Below the pieces are notes generated by a model. It was given only the letters and a program-made list of their open reading frames with translations, made no database searches and was not told the origin of the DNA. 64,000 nucleotides of DNA from JBBQSN01 sp963825505 (lineage in GTDB: Bacteria > Actinomycetota > Actinomycetes > Actinomycetales > CAWJMD01). Shown here in pieces: positions 44,715 through 53,940 of this stretch; the first letter of the stretch is position 1, and each line of letters begins with the position of its first letter. The position numbers were made by a program, and so were the translations under genes. Where the stretch lies: assembly GCA_963825505.1 (NCBI GenBank), contig CAWGTL010000004.1:434001-498000 (forward strand), written 5' to 3'.

Positions 44715-46388
44715 TCAGGGTCGGGGCGGAGTGGCGACGGCCGCGTCACCGCAGGTGCCGTTCAGGACGGACGCGAGGGCGCTCTTCTCGGTGATGTCGA
44801 TGGTGAGCTCCCACCGGTACTTCACCGCGACCCAGCGGGTGGCGTACGTGCAGCTCACCGACGACGCTGGGGGCATCCACTCGGCCGGGTCGCTGTCGCT
44901 CTTGGAGGCGTTCACCGTGTCGGTGACAGCCTCGAGGGACCAGGAGAAGTCCAGGTCGTTGGCGAAGGCCACACGTCGCTCCGCGGACCACGCGTTCTGC
45001 GCGATGCCCGAGTCCCACGCTTCAGAGAGCGGGACGACGTGGTCGATGTCGACGCTGGAGGCATCGGTCCAGGTGGCTTCGTCGTAGTAGGAGAACCACT
45101 GGCCGGTGGCGACGGTGCAACCGCTGCTGTACGTCAGGTCGGTCAGGGTCTCCACCTGGAGGACTTCGGCTCGCGTGTCGCACCCGTCGGAGTCGGCGTC
45201 GATCCAGCCACCGAACAGGGCGTCCCGGTCGTAGGTGGTGGTCGTCTCGGCGCTGACGGTGAGTGCCGCCAGGAGCCCTGCCGCGGTGCCGTCCGGTGCC
45301 GGCGGCACCGAAGGTGCGGGAGGGGTCGGCGGGGTGGTGACGATGGTGGAGCCGAGCAGGCGCAGGGCCGACCATCCGGCGCCGATCTTGGTGCTGCCGG
45401 AGTAGAACCCACCTGCGCCGTTGCCGCGGTACATCAGCAGGTCGCCGCCGGCGGTGCGGACCAACAGGTCGCGTCGCCCGTCACCGTTCCAGTCACCCGG
45501 CCCGGTCATGGCGGTGAACGAGCTCCACCCGGCACCGAAGGTGACGGACTTGAGGAACCCACCCTTTCCGTTGCCCGCGTACATCCGGATCTCTCCGGCG
45601 GCGGTCCTGGCGAGCAGGTCGTTGGTGCGGTCGCCGTTCCAGTCCCCGACGGTCGTCAGACCGGAGATCCCTCCCCACCCGGTGCCGATCTGCCGGCCGG
45701 ACAGGAACCCGCCCGTGCCGTTGCCCGGGTACAGCCACAAGGTGGCGTTGTCGGCGCGGATCGCGAGCAGGTCGCCCTTGCGGTCCCCGGTCCAGTCGCC
45801 TGGGGCGACGACGGTGCTGAACGCACCCCACCCGGTCCCGATCTGCCGGCTCGAGGTGAACCCACCGGTCCCGTTGCCGGTGTACAGGCGCAGGGCGGTG
45901 CCGCTGCGGGCGATGATGTCCGGCTTGCCGTTGCCGTCCCAGTCTCCGGCCTGGGTGACCAGCTGCAGCGCGCCCCAGCCGTTGCCGATGACCCGGGAGG
46001 TGCCGAACCCGCCCTTGCCGTTGCCCGGGTACAGGCGCAGCGACCCGTCACCGGCGATCGCCAGCACGTCCGACCGGCCGTCGCCGTTCCAGTCCCGGCC
46101 GTACGCAGCGGGAGGGGGCGGTGCCGGCGGCTTGGGAGCGGGCGGCTTGGGGGTCGTCGGAGGCTTCGGGGTGCTGGGACGGTGCGGAAGCGCCTCGCAC
46201 GCGATCCCGTCTCCGTCGGCGTCCAGCCGGTGCGGGTCGCTCGGGTCGGCGTCCAGGACCGCCTGTGCGTCTTCCTGGTACGTGAAGTCCGCGCAGTCGT
46301 AGTCCAGGGCCGCGGCAGGGGCAGCGCTGAGACCGGCGATCACGGCAGTGGTCAGCAGCGCAGGGATCATGCGAGCGAGCAGGCTCAA
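44715..46388 (-). CDS. secreted Excalibur - VCBS/FG-GAP repeat - HNH nuclease
   Basis: 557 residues. Signal peptide (about 1-27, APAAALD), Excalibur calcium-binding domain (29-66, DADGDGIACEALP), Pro/Lys linker, five FG-GAP/VCBS-like repeats (for example DWNGDGRSDVLAI with LYPGNGKGGF) over about 95-350, a second Pro linker, then an HNH-type nuclease domain (about 385-557; VDIDHVVPLSEAW near 450, ANDL, and a late AEWMPP segment). Likely an exported nuclease that sticks to the envelope by its repeats. TTG start chosen for the charged N-region; ATG 46370 is the alternative. Confidence 0.85.
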   Translation of the reverse strand: MSLLARMIPALLTTAVIAGLSAAPAAALDYDCADFTYQEDAQAVLDADPSDPHRLDADGDGIACEALPHRPSTPKPPTTPKPPAPKPPAPPPPAAYGRDWNGDGRSDVLAIAGDGSLRLYPGNGKGGFGTSRVIGNGWGALQLVTQAGDWDGNGKPDIIARSGTALRLYTGNGTGGFTSSRQIGTGWGAFSTVVAPGDWTGDRKGDLLAIRADNATLWLYPGNGTGGFLSGRQIGTGWGGISGLTTVGDWNGDRTNDLLARTAAGEIRMYAGNGKGGFLKSVTFGAGWSSFTAMTGPGDWNGDGRRDLLVRTAGGDLLMYRGNGAGGFYSGSTKIGAGWSALRLLGSTIVTTPPTPPAPSVPPAPDGTAAGLLAALTVSAETTTTYDRDALFGGWIDADSDGCDTRAEVLQVETLTDLTYSSGCTVATGQWFSYYDEATWTDASSVDIDHVVPLSEAWDSGIAQNAWSAERRVAFANDLDFSWSLEAVTDTVNASKSDSDPAEWMPPASSVSCTYATRWVAVKYRWELTIDITEKSALASVLNGTCGDAAVATPPRP

Positions 46389-46667
46389 GGAAGCGTCTTT
46401 CGTTGAAAGTGGCGAGATGTCCCGCAGTCTGTTCCGTCGCGAGCCCTGGCGTCTTGAGAACGCTCAAACCCAGCAGCTACGCGATCAAGCGCCGCCCATC
46501 TGCCGCCGGCATCTGCGCCAGCGTCTCGCCGCCGTACCGCAGCACCCGTACAAGGGGGGCGAGACCGCGCCGTCGGTCCCATGCGTCGCGGTCGCGACGA
46601 GTTCCTGCGTCATCCCGTGTGCCGGCATGTGTGGCCAGCGGCGTGCTCGGTGGAAAGGTGTGGTTCT

Positions 46668-48077
46668 GTGAGCGACTTCTACGACGTCCTGGTCATCGGC
46701 GGCGGACCGGCTGGCACCGCGGCTGCCCTGCGCGCCGCTGAGCTCGGCGCCACCGTGGCCGTGGCAGAGCAGTCACGCACGGGGGGCAGCTGCGTCAACA
46801 GTGGTTGCGTGCCGACGCGGGTGCTGGCGAAGACGGCGCGGCTGATGCGGGAGGTGCGCACCGCCGACACCTACGGGATCTCGGTGTCCCAGCAGGCTGT
46901 GAACTGGCCGGTCACGGTCGCGCGGGTACGCGCAACGGTCGAGCGGGTGCAACAGGCCAAGGCCGAGCCGCAGAAGCTGGCCGCCGCGGGGGTCGACCTG
47001 CTGCTGGAGGGCCGGGCTCGCTTCACGGGCCCGCACGAGGTCGAGCTCGCAGCCACCGGCCGCCGGGTGCGCGCGGACTCGATCATCATCTGTGTCGGTG
47101 GGCGGTCGCGACGGCTACCGATCGCAGGAGCCGAGCTCGCGACCCTGCCCGAGCAGATCCTCGACCTGCCCTCCGTGCCGCGCCGACTGGCCGTCGTGGG
47201 CGCCGGTAACACGGGCGCACAGCTGGTCACCGTCTTCGGGGCGCTCGGCGCGGACGTCACGCTGCTCGACAAGGAGCCGCGGATCCTCGCGCACACGGAC
47301 GCCGCGGTGTCCGCCGCTGTCGCAAAGGCGTTCGTCGAGCAGGGTGTTCGGGTGGAGACGTCACTGGACGGTGTCGTCTCTCTGGTGCGCTCGGCCGACG
47401 GCATCGAGCTGACGTGGCGCTGCGGCGGCGAGGAACGCCGATCGACCTACGACGCGGTGATCACCGCCACCGGCTGGCCGGCGTCCATCGAGGGCTTGGA
47501 CCTGGAGGCCGCCGGGGTGACGGTCTCCAGCGGCGGCATCCCCGTCGACGAGCACCTGCGGACCAACGTGCAGCACGTCTACGCCGCGGGCGACGTCAAC
47601 CAGCAGGCCATGCTCGTCCAGGCGGCGTACTTCGAGGCCGAGGCCGCAGCCCGCAACGCCGTCCTCGGGGCCGGGACCCGCGCACCGCACCATCTGCTGC
47701 CCGCAGGAGGATTCACCGACCCGGACTACGCGGGAGTGGGCCTCACCGAGGAGCAGGCCCGGGACCGGGGGATGGCGTACGGCGTCGCCAACGTCGACTA
47801 CGCCAGCATGGAACGGCCGGTCATCGACGACCGCACGCGCGGATTCCTCAAGCTGATCACCGACAGCCGGCGCGAGCTGCTTCTCGGCGCGCACGCGGTC
47901 GGCGAGCAGGCGATCGAGGTCGTGTCGGCAGTGACCGCCTCGATGGCAGCAGGCGTGGACGTGGCGACCCTCGCGCGGGTGGAGTTCGCCTACCCGACCT
48001 ACAGCGCCGTCATCGGAGTCGCAGCGCGCCAGCTGATGACCGGTTCACCATCGACGTACGAGCACGCCACCCAGTAG
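46668..48077 (+). CDS. pyridine nucleotide-disulfide oxidoreductase-like flavoprotein
   Basis: 469 residues from GTG 46668 (AAGG site). FAD motif GGGPAGTAAALRA, redox cysteines CVNSGC, NAD motif VVGAGNTGAQLV, second FAD motif HVYAAGDVNQQ. Resembles mercuric reductase/lipoamide dehydrogenase, but the C-terminal dimer motif that normally reads HPT..SE reads FAYPTYSAVIG, so the catalytic His and Glu are missing. Electron acceptor is therefore uncertain; it may be a quinone- or thiol-linked oxidoreductase. Confidence 0.87.
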   Translation: MSDFYDVLVIGGGPAGTAAALRAAELGATVAVAEQSRTGGSCVNSGCVPTRVLAKTARLMREVRTADTYGISVSQQAVNWPVTVARVRATVERVQQAKAEPQKLAAAGVDLLLEGRARFTGPHEVELAATGRRVRADSIIICVGGRSRRLPIAGAELATLPEQILDLPSVPRRLAVVGAGNTGAQLVTVFGALGADVTLLDKEPRILAHTDAAVSAAVAKAFVEQGVRVETSLDGVVSLVRSADGIELTWRCGGEERRSTYDAVITATGWPASIEGLDLEAAGVTVSSGGIPVDEHLRTNVQHVYAAGDVNQQAMLVQAAYFEAEAAARNAVLGAGTRAPHHLLPAGGFTDPDYAGVGLTEEQARDRGMAYGVANVDYASMERPVIDDRTRGFLKLITDSRRELLLGAHAVGEQAIEVVSAVTASMAAGVDVATLARVEFAYPTYSAVIGVAARQLMTGSPSTYEHATQ

Positions 48078-48083
48078 ACAGCA

Positions 48084-48118
48084 AGAACCCTGCGCCGCTG
48101 TCCGCGGCGCAGGGTTCT
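48084..48118. terminator. bidirectional hairpin between the flavoprotein gene and ssrA
   Basis: Perfect 15-base-pair stem AGAACCCTGCGCCGC/GCGGCGCAGGGTTCT with a five-base loop, 14 bases after the mature 3' end of tmRNA and 6 bases after the flavoprotein stop. Serves two convergent transcripts. Confidence 0.85.
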
Positions 48119-48131
48119 CCTTGCGCGACTG

Positions 48132-48497
48132 TGGAGGTGGGGAGAATCGAACTCCCGTCCGTCGTCGTACCCCTAGGGCTTCTCCGGGTGCAGCTCGCTA
48201 CGGCGTTTCTCGGCCCCGGCGCTCACGCGAGCATGTCCGCCGACGGGCCCAGTCGCCTAGAAGTCCCGTCAGCACCGACGACGAGTGCTGACAGCAGTGG
48301 CTCTCTAGCTGACGCCAGCTACCGGGTCGAGAGCACTCCCGGGCTGACGGACTGTCGCGGCTCGCTCAGGCGGCGAGGGCGAAGTCGGTGCGATTGGAAT
48401 CGGCACCTGTGTTGTGCGGAGGGCGTTAACGAGATAACCCCGCGTCCTCGACCCGCTTCCCCTAGTTCGACATCCGACGTCGAAACCAGTCACCCCC
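48132..48497 (-). ncRNA. ssrA: transfer-messenger RNA
   Basis: Rescues stalled ribosomes. The 5' end reads GGGGGTGACTGGTTTCGAC and the 3' end carries the T-arm GGGAGTTCGATTCTCCC; GGGGGTG pairs with CACCTCC as a 7-bp acceptor stem (one G.U). The tag frame ends at 48366-48368 and encodes ADSNRTDFALAA, with the usual degradation end. CCA is not encoded. smpB lies about 2.7 kb upstream in the same orientation. Confidence 0.95.
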
Positions 48498-48654
48498 TGT
48501 GGAGTTGTACCTGCACCCCGGACGGCGCACCGACCGGGACGTCACCAGGCTACCTGGTCCAACCGGCGCCGCGCCCCGCTGATTCCACCCACGGGCGCGG
48601 GCGGTGGCGGTGGGTGCAGCCCCACCGCCACTGCGCCGCATCCACACGGCACCG

Positions 48655-49320
48655 TCAGCCCGTCGGCCGGCCGACCTCGATCACCACGGTGCCACCGGCC
48701 TCGCCGGCCGCCTGGGCCAGCCGCAGCCGGGCCAGGTCGGGGTGGTCGGCCAGCACCCGGGCGCCGTTGGCCATCGCCCGCAGCGCGGCCGTCTCCGACC
48801 GCGCACGCTCGAGGGCCACCTGGCCCTCCTGCCGTGCCGTCGCGAGCGCGAGCACGGCCCGCCGGACCTCGCCGGGGACGACGACGTCGCGCACCGCGAC
48901 CTCCCCGACCTCGATCCCGACGTCGGCGACCGCGACCCGCACGGACGCCGTCAGCGGTCCCGTGGCCGCGGCCCGGTCGGCCACCGCCACCTCGAGCGGC
49001 ACCGACGCCGCCCAGTCCCGCACCGCGAGCTGGACGGCCAGCCGCAGCTGCTCCTCCGGCACCTGCGCCCGGTCGAGGAAGGCGACCGCGTCGGCCACCC
49101 GCCACCGGGCGAGCACCGACACCTTCGCGCCCGGCACGTCGGCCGTCGCGACCTCCTGGCCGGTCACCAGGAGCAGCGCCTGCCGCTGGTCGACGACGTC
49201 GACCCGCCGCCGCCACGCGGGCCGGGGCAGCCGGTGCCGGCCCGCCCCGAGGACGGCGAGCACCTGCGCGTCGCGCCGCACCACCGCGACCCACCCCTCG
49301 TGCACCGTGATCCGTGCCAT
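48655..49320 (-). CDS. band-7/SPFH (slipin-like) domain protein
   Basis: 221 residues from ATG 49320 with a strong GGAGGAGGTGG site. SPFH pattern: VHEGWVAVVRRDAQ at the start, VSVLARWRVADAVAFLDRA in the middle, and a C-terminal Ala/Glu/Arg-rich helix (VALERARSETAALRAMANGA). No N-terminal membrane anchor, unlike most stomatins, so it may be soluble or peripheral. Confidence 0.8.
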   Translation of the reverse strand: MARITVHEGWVAVVRRDAQVLAVLGAGRHRLPRPAWRRRVDVVDQRQALLLVTGQEVATADVPGAKVSVLARWRVADAVAFLDRAQVPEEQLRLAVQLAVRDWAASVPLEVAVADRAAATGPLTASVRVAVADVGIEVGEVAVRDVVVPGEVRRAVLALATARQEGQVALERARSETAALRAMANGARVLADHPDLARLRLAQAAGEAGGTVVIEVGRPTG

Positions 49321-49654
49321 CGTGCCCACCTCCTCCGTGCTCGCTGGTCCGTGCTGACGTCGTGCGGTCGGGTGCGACGGCCGCCGCACCGGCAGCAGCC
49401 ACGGGGACGACGCCCACCTGGGCGCGTCCGCAGGGCGGCTGCCGCCACCCGTGGGGCACGGTGCGGCGACCGTCGCGTTGTGTGATGCGGAGTTGAACCG
49501 CGCTCGAGATCCGAGGTCCCGTGGCTGTGACAGAGCCGGGCCGCCGCTCACACGCGGGACGAGGACCGGCGACCGCCGGCTCGCCGCTCACGACGACCGC
49601 TACCAGGGTGGCGCGCGGACCGTGCTGCGGTCCAACGGTTTTCGGCGGACGAGC
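49321..49654. other. 334-base intergenic region
   Basis: Lies between the end of the lytic transglycosylase gene and the band-7 start, both minus strand. It should contain the band-7 promoter, but I see no convincing -10/-35 pair, RNA gene or strong terminator. Confidence 0.5.
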
Positions 49655-50953
49655 TCAGGGCGTGGTGGTCCCCGTGCCCGTCGGCTCGGTCGTCGGCGTC
49701 GTCGGCACGGTGCAGGTGGGGCTCGGCGTCGGGTCGCCCGTCGGGTCGGCCGTCGGCGTGGCGGTCGGGTCCGCGGTGGGGCACGGATCGCACGGTGGCA
49801 GCGTCGGCGGGTCGGTCGGCGCCGTCGGCGGGGTCGTCGGGGCGCTCGTCGTCGGCGATGCGGTGGGGTCGGGCGTCGGCGTGCAGGTGGGCGCTGGGTC
49901 GGTGGGCGACGTCGTGGGCGACGTCGTGGGCGAGGTCGTCGGCGGCGTGGCGGTCGGCGAGGTCGACGGCGGCGGGGTCGTGGTGGGCACCGGCGCCGAG
50001 GTCGTCGGCGCGGGCGCGGGCGCGTCCCCCACCGGCAGCACCGGCGCGGCGCCGGACGCGTACGCGCGGCCGATCGCGAGCACCAGGTCGACGTAGGCGT
50101 CGCTGTGGTTGTAGCGGAACACCGCCGAGCGCAGGCCGTCCTCGGTGGACAGGTCGGCCCCGCCGCCGCACAGGTACCGACCGGCCGCCAGGGCCGCGTC
50201 GTGTACGTCGTGGGGGTCGGCCCGGCCGTCGCCGTCGCCGTCGGACTGCCAGCCGGCCCACGTCGTGGGGATGAACTGCATCGGGCCGACGGCCCGGTCG
50301 TAGGTGGTGTCACCGTCGAGCAGGCCGTCGTCGGAGTCGCGGATCAGCGCGACGCCCTCGCGGCCGTCGAGCGGGATGCCGATCACCGGCGGGGACGACG
50401 TGCCGTCCTCGAGCAGCACCGCGCCGGCGAACCGGCCGTGGTTCGACTCGACCCGGCCGATCCCGGCGAGCAGCCACCACGGCAGCGCGCAGCCCGGGTC
50501 CGACGCCGCCAGCGAGGCGGTCGCGGCCTCGTACGCCCGCAGCGCCACCTCGGGGATACCGGACGCCGCCAGCGCCGAGGGGTCGAGCACGGTGCCGGGC
50601 TCGCTGAGGCCGGGCGGGGAGATCTTCAGCAGCGCGGCACTGACCTGGTCGATCACGAGGGCGCTGTCGGCGGTGACGGTGCCCGCACCGCCCGGGCCGT
50701 AGGCGACGCCGAGGTCGACGGTGTCGTCGTCCTGCACCAGCCGCACCTGGTCCGGCCCCGCGCCGGTCAGCGGGGCGAGCACGAGGAAGGGCCAGAGCAG
50801 GGAGACGACGACCAGCACGCCGACGGCGGGGACCGCGGCGAGGCGCCGCACCCGGCGGATCCGACCGTCCGGACGGTGCGCGTCGTCAGCGGCCGCGCGC
50901 GGGCGCGGGCCGAGCCGGATCACCCGCGGCTGGCCGTGGGTGGGGGACGCCAC
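49655..50953 (-). CDS. lytic murein transglycosylase (MltB/SLT-like) with Thr/Pro tail
   Basis: 432 residues from GTG 50953 with a GGAG site. One membrane helix near residue 45 (VPAVGVLVVVSLLWPFLVLAP), then a transglycosylase domain with catalytic Glu in IGRVESNHGRFAG near 168, and GPMQFIPTTWAGW. The last 115 residues are almost wholly Thr, Pro, Ser and Asp in short PT repeats, probably a wall-spanning flexible stalk. Sits between smpB and the band-7 gene. Confidence 0.9.
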   Translation of the reverse strand: MASPTHGQPRVIRLGPRPRAAADDAHRPDGRIRRVRRLAAVPAVGVLVVVSLLWPFLVLAPLTGAGPDQVRLVQDDDTVDLGVAYGPGGAGTVTADSALVIDQVSAALLKISPPGLSEPGTVLDPSALAASGIPEVALRAYEAATASLAASDPGCALPWWLLAGIGRVESNHGRFAGAVLLEDGTSSPPVIGIPLDGREGVALIRDSDDGLLDGDTTYDRAVGPMQFIPTTWAGWQSDGDGDGRADPHDVHDAALAAGRYLCGGGADLSTEDGLRSAVFRYNHSDAYVDLVLAIGRAYASGAAPVLPVGDAPAPAPTTSAPVPTTTPPPSTSPTATPPTTSPTTSPTTSPTDPAPTCTPTPDPTASPTTSAPTTPPTAPTDPPTLPPCDPCPTADPTATPTADPTGDPTPSPTCTVPTTPTTEPTGTGTTTP

Positions 50954-51187
50954 CGTGGTGCTCCTCGTCGTGCTGCGTAGGGCGCCGTCGTCCGACGGCG
51001 GTCCCCCGACCCTGCCACGCGCCGCGCGGGCGATCCACCCCGGGTCCACCAGACGTGACGATCGGCGCGACCACGCACGCGCCCGTCGTCGCACCCGCCT
51101 GCTCGTCACCCCAGGACGAGCCGCGACCCCCCGGCCGCGATACCTGGTCCGCGGTGCCCCGGGTCCGGCGGGGCGTTCAGACGGGTG

Positions 51188-51667
51188 TCAGCGGCGACGC
51201 TTGCGCAGCGAGTCCGACATCGCGCGGGCCGCCTCGCGGTTGTCCTGCTGCTCGCGCAGGGTGTGCCGCTTGTCGTACTCCTTCTTGCCCCGCGCCATCG
51301 CGATCTCGACCTTGGCCCGGCCGTCCTTGAAGTACAGCGACAGCGGCACGATCGTGTAGCCCTTGTCGTTGGCGCGAGAGGCGAGCTTCACGATCTCCTC
51401 GCGGTGCAGCAGCAGCTTGCGCTTGCGCCGGGGGGCGTGATTGGTCCAGGTGCCGTTGAGGTACTCGGGGATGTGCACGCCCTCGAGCCAGGCCTCCCCG
51501 CCGTCGACGCTCGCCCAGCCGTCGACGAGCGAGGCGCGGCCCATGCGCAGCGCCTTGACCTCCGTGCCGGTCAGCACCAGGCCGGCCTCGAAGGTGTCGT
51601 CGATGTGGTAGTCGTGCCGCGCCTTGCGGTTGCTCGCGATGAGCTTGCGGCCTTGCTCCTTGGGCAT
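51188..51667 (-). CDS. smpB: SsrA-binding protein
   Basis: Partner of tmRNA in trans-translation. 159 residues; NRKARHDYHIDDTFEAGLVL, GTEVKALRMGRASL and the C-terminal basic helix KKEYDKRHTLREQQDNREA match the family. 21 bases after the M23 peptidase gene; part of the conserved prfB-ftsEX-smpB-ssrA neighbourhood. Confidence 0.97.
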   Translation of the reverse strand: MPKEQGRKLIASNRKARHDYHIDDTFEAGLVLTGTEVKALRMGRASLVDGWASVDGGEAWLEGVHIPEYLNGTWTNHAPRRKRKLLLHREEIVKLASRANDKGYTIVPLSLYFKDGRAKVEIAMARGKKEYDKRHTLREQQDNREAARAMSDSLRKRRR

Positions 51668-51688
51668 CGGACGAGTCTACGGACCTTC

Positions 51689-52954
51689 CTAGAGGTAACC
51701 CATCGGATTGACCGGCGCCCCGTTGATCCGGACCTCGAAGTGCAGGTGGCACCCGGTGGACGACCCGGTGGTGCCGACGTAGCCGATGACCTGGCCGCGC
51801 GACACCGAGCCACCTCGCACGGCGTACCTCGACAGGTGGTTGTAGGTGGTGGCCATGCCGCTGCCGTGCGACACGATGATCCGGTTGCCGTAGCCGCCGC
51901 CCCAGCCGGCCGAGACCACCGAGCCGGGTGCCGCCGCGCGGACCGGTGTGCCGCAGGGCGCGCCGAAGTCGGTGCCGGCGTGCAGGCGGCGAGTGCCGTA
52001 GATCGGGTGGATCCGGTAGCCGAAGCCGGAGGTGATGTACCCGTCCACGGGCCGTGACAGGCTCCCGTTGCCCGACGGCGGCCGGGCGCTGCGGCCGGCC
52101 TCGCGGGCCTTGCGCGCCTCCTCGGCGGCGATCCGCCGCAGCTCGGCCGCGAGCGCCGCCTGCTCGCGCTCGTAGGCCGCGAGCTTGGTCTCCTCCTCCG
52201 CCTTGCGGGCCGCGATCTGGGCGGTCGCCGCCTGCTGGGCGGCGAGCAGTCCGTCGAGCTCGGTGCGGCGGGCGGCGGCGTCGGCACGGGCCTGCTCGGC
52301 GGCGGCGAGCGCCTCGGCGGCCTGCTGCTTCAGGTCGGTGACCTCGACCTCGACGGCGTCGACGCGCGCCTGGGCGTTGGCCTGCACGGCCTTGCGCTCC
52401 CCGAGGGAGGTGAGGGTGCCGATCCGGGCCCGCAGCACGGTGTCGGCGAGGGCGTACCGGGTGGCGAAGTCGTCCGGGCTCTGCGCCCCGAGCGCGATGC
52501 TCAGCTGCGGCGACGCGACGCCGGAGCGGTAGACCTCGCCGGCCATCCGCCCGATGTCGGTGCGGGTGCGCTCGATCTCGGCGGTGCTCTCGTCGAGCTC
52601 GGCCTGCGCCTGCTGCTGGGTCGTGCGGGCCGCCTCGAGCCGGACCGCGAGGTCGGCGTCGCGCTGCTCCGCCGCGGCCTCGGCCGCCACGGCGGTGTCG
52701 AGCGCCGCCTGCGCGACCGGGATCTGCGCCTGGGTGCTCGCCAGCGCCGCGTACGCCGCCTGGAGCTCCTTCGAGGTGCCGGACAGCGCCTCCTGCAGCT
52801 CCTCGATCGAGCTGTCGACCTCCCGCTTGCGCTCGCGCGGGTCGGCCGAGGCGCCGGCACCGCTCACCAGGACGGCCAGCACGACGGCGCCGGCGACCAG
52901 CGCCCGGCCGAGCGGTCGGCCGAGCTCCCGGCGGGTGGGGTCGGGGTGGCGCAT
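51689..52954 (-). CDS. murein hydrolase activator/M23 peptidase with coiled coil
   Basis: 421 residues. Signal peptide (about 1-36), a long Ala/Glu/Gln coiled coil (about 40-290) as in EnvC and PcsB, then a LytM/M23 domain with zinc ligands in HAGTDFG (near 325) and HLHFEV (near 403). Directly follows ftsX, whose partner in other bacteria is an EnvC- or RipC-type protein. All zinc residues are present, so it may be an active endopeptidase rather than only an activator. Confidence 0.92.
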   Translation of the reverse strand: MRHPDPTRRELGRPLGRALVAGAVVLAVLVSGAGASADPRERKREVDSSIEELQEALSGTSKELQAAYAALASTQAQIPVAQAALDTAVAAEAAAEQRDADLAVRLEAARTTQQQAQAELDESTAEIERTRTDIGRMAGEVYRSGVASPQLSIALGAQSPDDFATRYALADTVLRARIGTLTSLGERKAVQANAQARVDAVEVEVTDLKQQAAEALAAAEQARADAAARRTELDGLLAAQQAATAQIAARKAEEETKLAAYEREQAALAAELRRIAAEEARKAREAGRSARPPSGNGSLSRPVDGYITSGFGYRIHPIYGTRRLHAGTDFGAPCGTPVRAAAPGSVVSAGWGGGYGNRIIVSHGSGMATTYNHLSRYAVRGGSVSRGQVIGYVGTTGSSTGCHLHFEVRINGAPVNPMGYL

Positions 52955-53018
52955 GGGGCTGGCTCCTGAGGGGAAGTCGGGACCGGGCCTGGTGGGAGGT
53001 GTCGCGAGCGTGGCGCCC

Positions 53019-53936
53019 CTACACCTTGAGGTACCGGGACAGCGTGACCAAGGACGACACGCTGGCCAGGACGACTCCCAGCGCGAACAGCCAGGGCGCC
53101 ATCGACCAGACCGCGCCCGTGCCGATGTAGTTGAACAGCGGCAGGTCGGTGACGAGCACGCCCTGCACCACGTACTTGACGACCACCCACCAGCCGGCCA
53201 CCGCCAGCGCCGCCCCGAGGGCGACGGTGATGATGCCCTCGAGCATGAACGGCAGCTGGAGCAACGTCTTGGACGCGCCGACCAGCCGCATGATCTCGGT
53301 CTCGCGCCGCCGGCTCACCGCCGCCAGCCGGATCGTGGTGGCGACCAGCAGGGTCGCCGCGACCAGCATGAACACCGCCAGCACCACGGCGCCGGCCGTC
53401 AGCAAGTTGAGGAACTTGAAGAAGGTGTCCAGCAGCTCGCGCTGGTCGACCACCTCCTCGACACCGGCCCGGCCGGTGAAGAACTGCGAGACCACCTCGT
53501 ACTTCTCGGGGTCCTTGAGCTTGACCCGGAACGACTCCGGCATCTGCTCGGCCGTCACGTTCTCGGTGATCGCCGGGGTGTCCTCGAACTGGTCCTGGAA
53601 CCGGTCGAACGCCTCGTCCTTGTTCTCGTAGAAGACCTCGTCGACGTAGGTCTCGAGCGCCGGCGACTCCAGGTCGGACTCGATCTGCTCGCGGACGGCG
53701 TCGTCGGCCGCGCCGGCTGTGCACGTGGGCGCCTCGCTGCCCTCGCTGCACAGGAAGATCGAGACCTGGACCCGGTCGTACCAGTAGTCCTTCATGGTGT
53801 CGATCTGCTGCTGGAACAGCAGGGCGCCGCCGACGAAGAACAGCGACATCGACGTCACGATGACGACCGACACCACCATGGCGATGTTGCGCGCCAGGCC
53901 CTTCCACAGCTGTTCGAGGATGAACTGCACACGCAT
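53019..53936 (-). CDS. ftsX: cell division protein FtsX
   Basis: 305 residues, four membrane helices with a large extracellular loop (about 50-170) after the first; starts MRVQFILEQLWKGLARN as in actinobacterial FtsX. Couples FtsE ATP hydrolysis to the periplasmic wall hydrolase. Four bases after ftsE. Confidence 0.96.
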   Translation of the reverse strand: MRVQFILEQLWKGLARNIAMVVSVVIVTSMSLFFVGGALLFQQQIDTMKDYWYDRVQVSIFLCSEGSEAPTCTAGAADDAVREQIESDLESPALETYVDEVFYENKDEAFDRFQDQFEDTPAITENVTAEQMPESFRVKLKDPEKYEVVSQFFTGRAGVEEVVDQRELLDTFFKFLNLLTAGAVVLAVFMLVAATLLVATTIRLAAVSRRRETEIMRLVGASKTLLQLPFMLEGIITVALGAALAVAGWWVVVKYVVQGVLVTDLPLFNYIGTGAVWSMAPWLFALGVVLASVSSLVTLSRYLKV

Positions 53937-53940
53937 GGGG

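Noticed and set aside
44537..44749. 70-codon N-terminal extension of the phosphotransferase
   Set aside because: Runs into the end of the nuclease gene, has no ribosome site and an Arg-rich shadow composition.
38759..46667. Integrated mobile element with defined ends
   Set aside because: No integrase, transposase, tRNA target or flanking direct repeats could be seen; only an accessory gene cluster is supported.
47414..49357. Plus-strand open frame crossing the tmRNA
   Set aside because: Overlaps the flavoprotein gene in another frame and the structured tmRNA; no family pattern.
49660..50000. Short-period repeats suspected as a CRISPR or tandem array
   Set aside because: They are codon-level Thr/Pro/Ser repeats in the coding tail of the transglycosylase, without spacers of constant length.
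49451..50980. Plus-strand open frame of 509 codons over the lytic transglycosylase
   Set aside because: Arg/Gly-rich shadow of the real gene, which has a catalytic motif, a membrane helix and a ribosome site.
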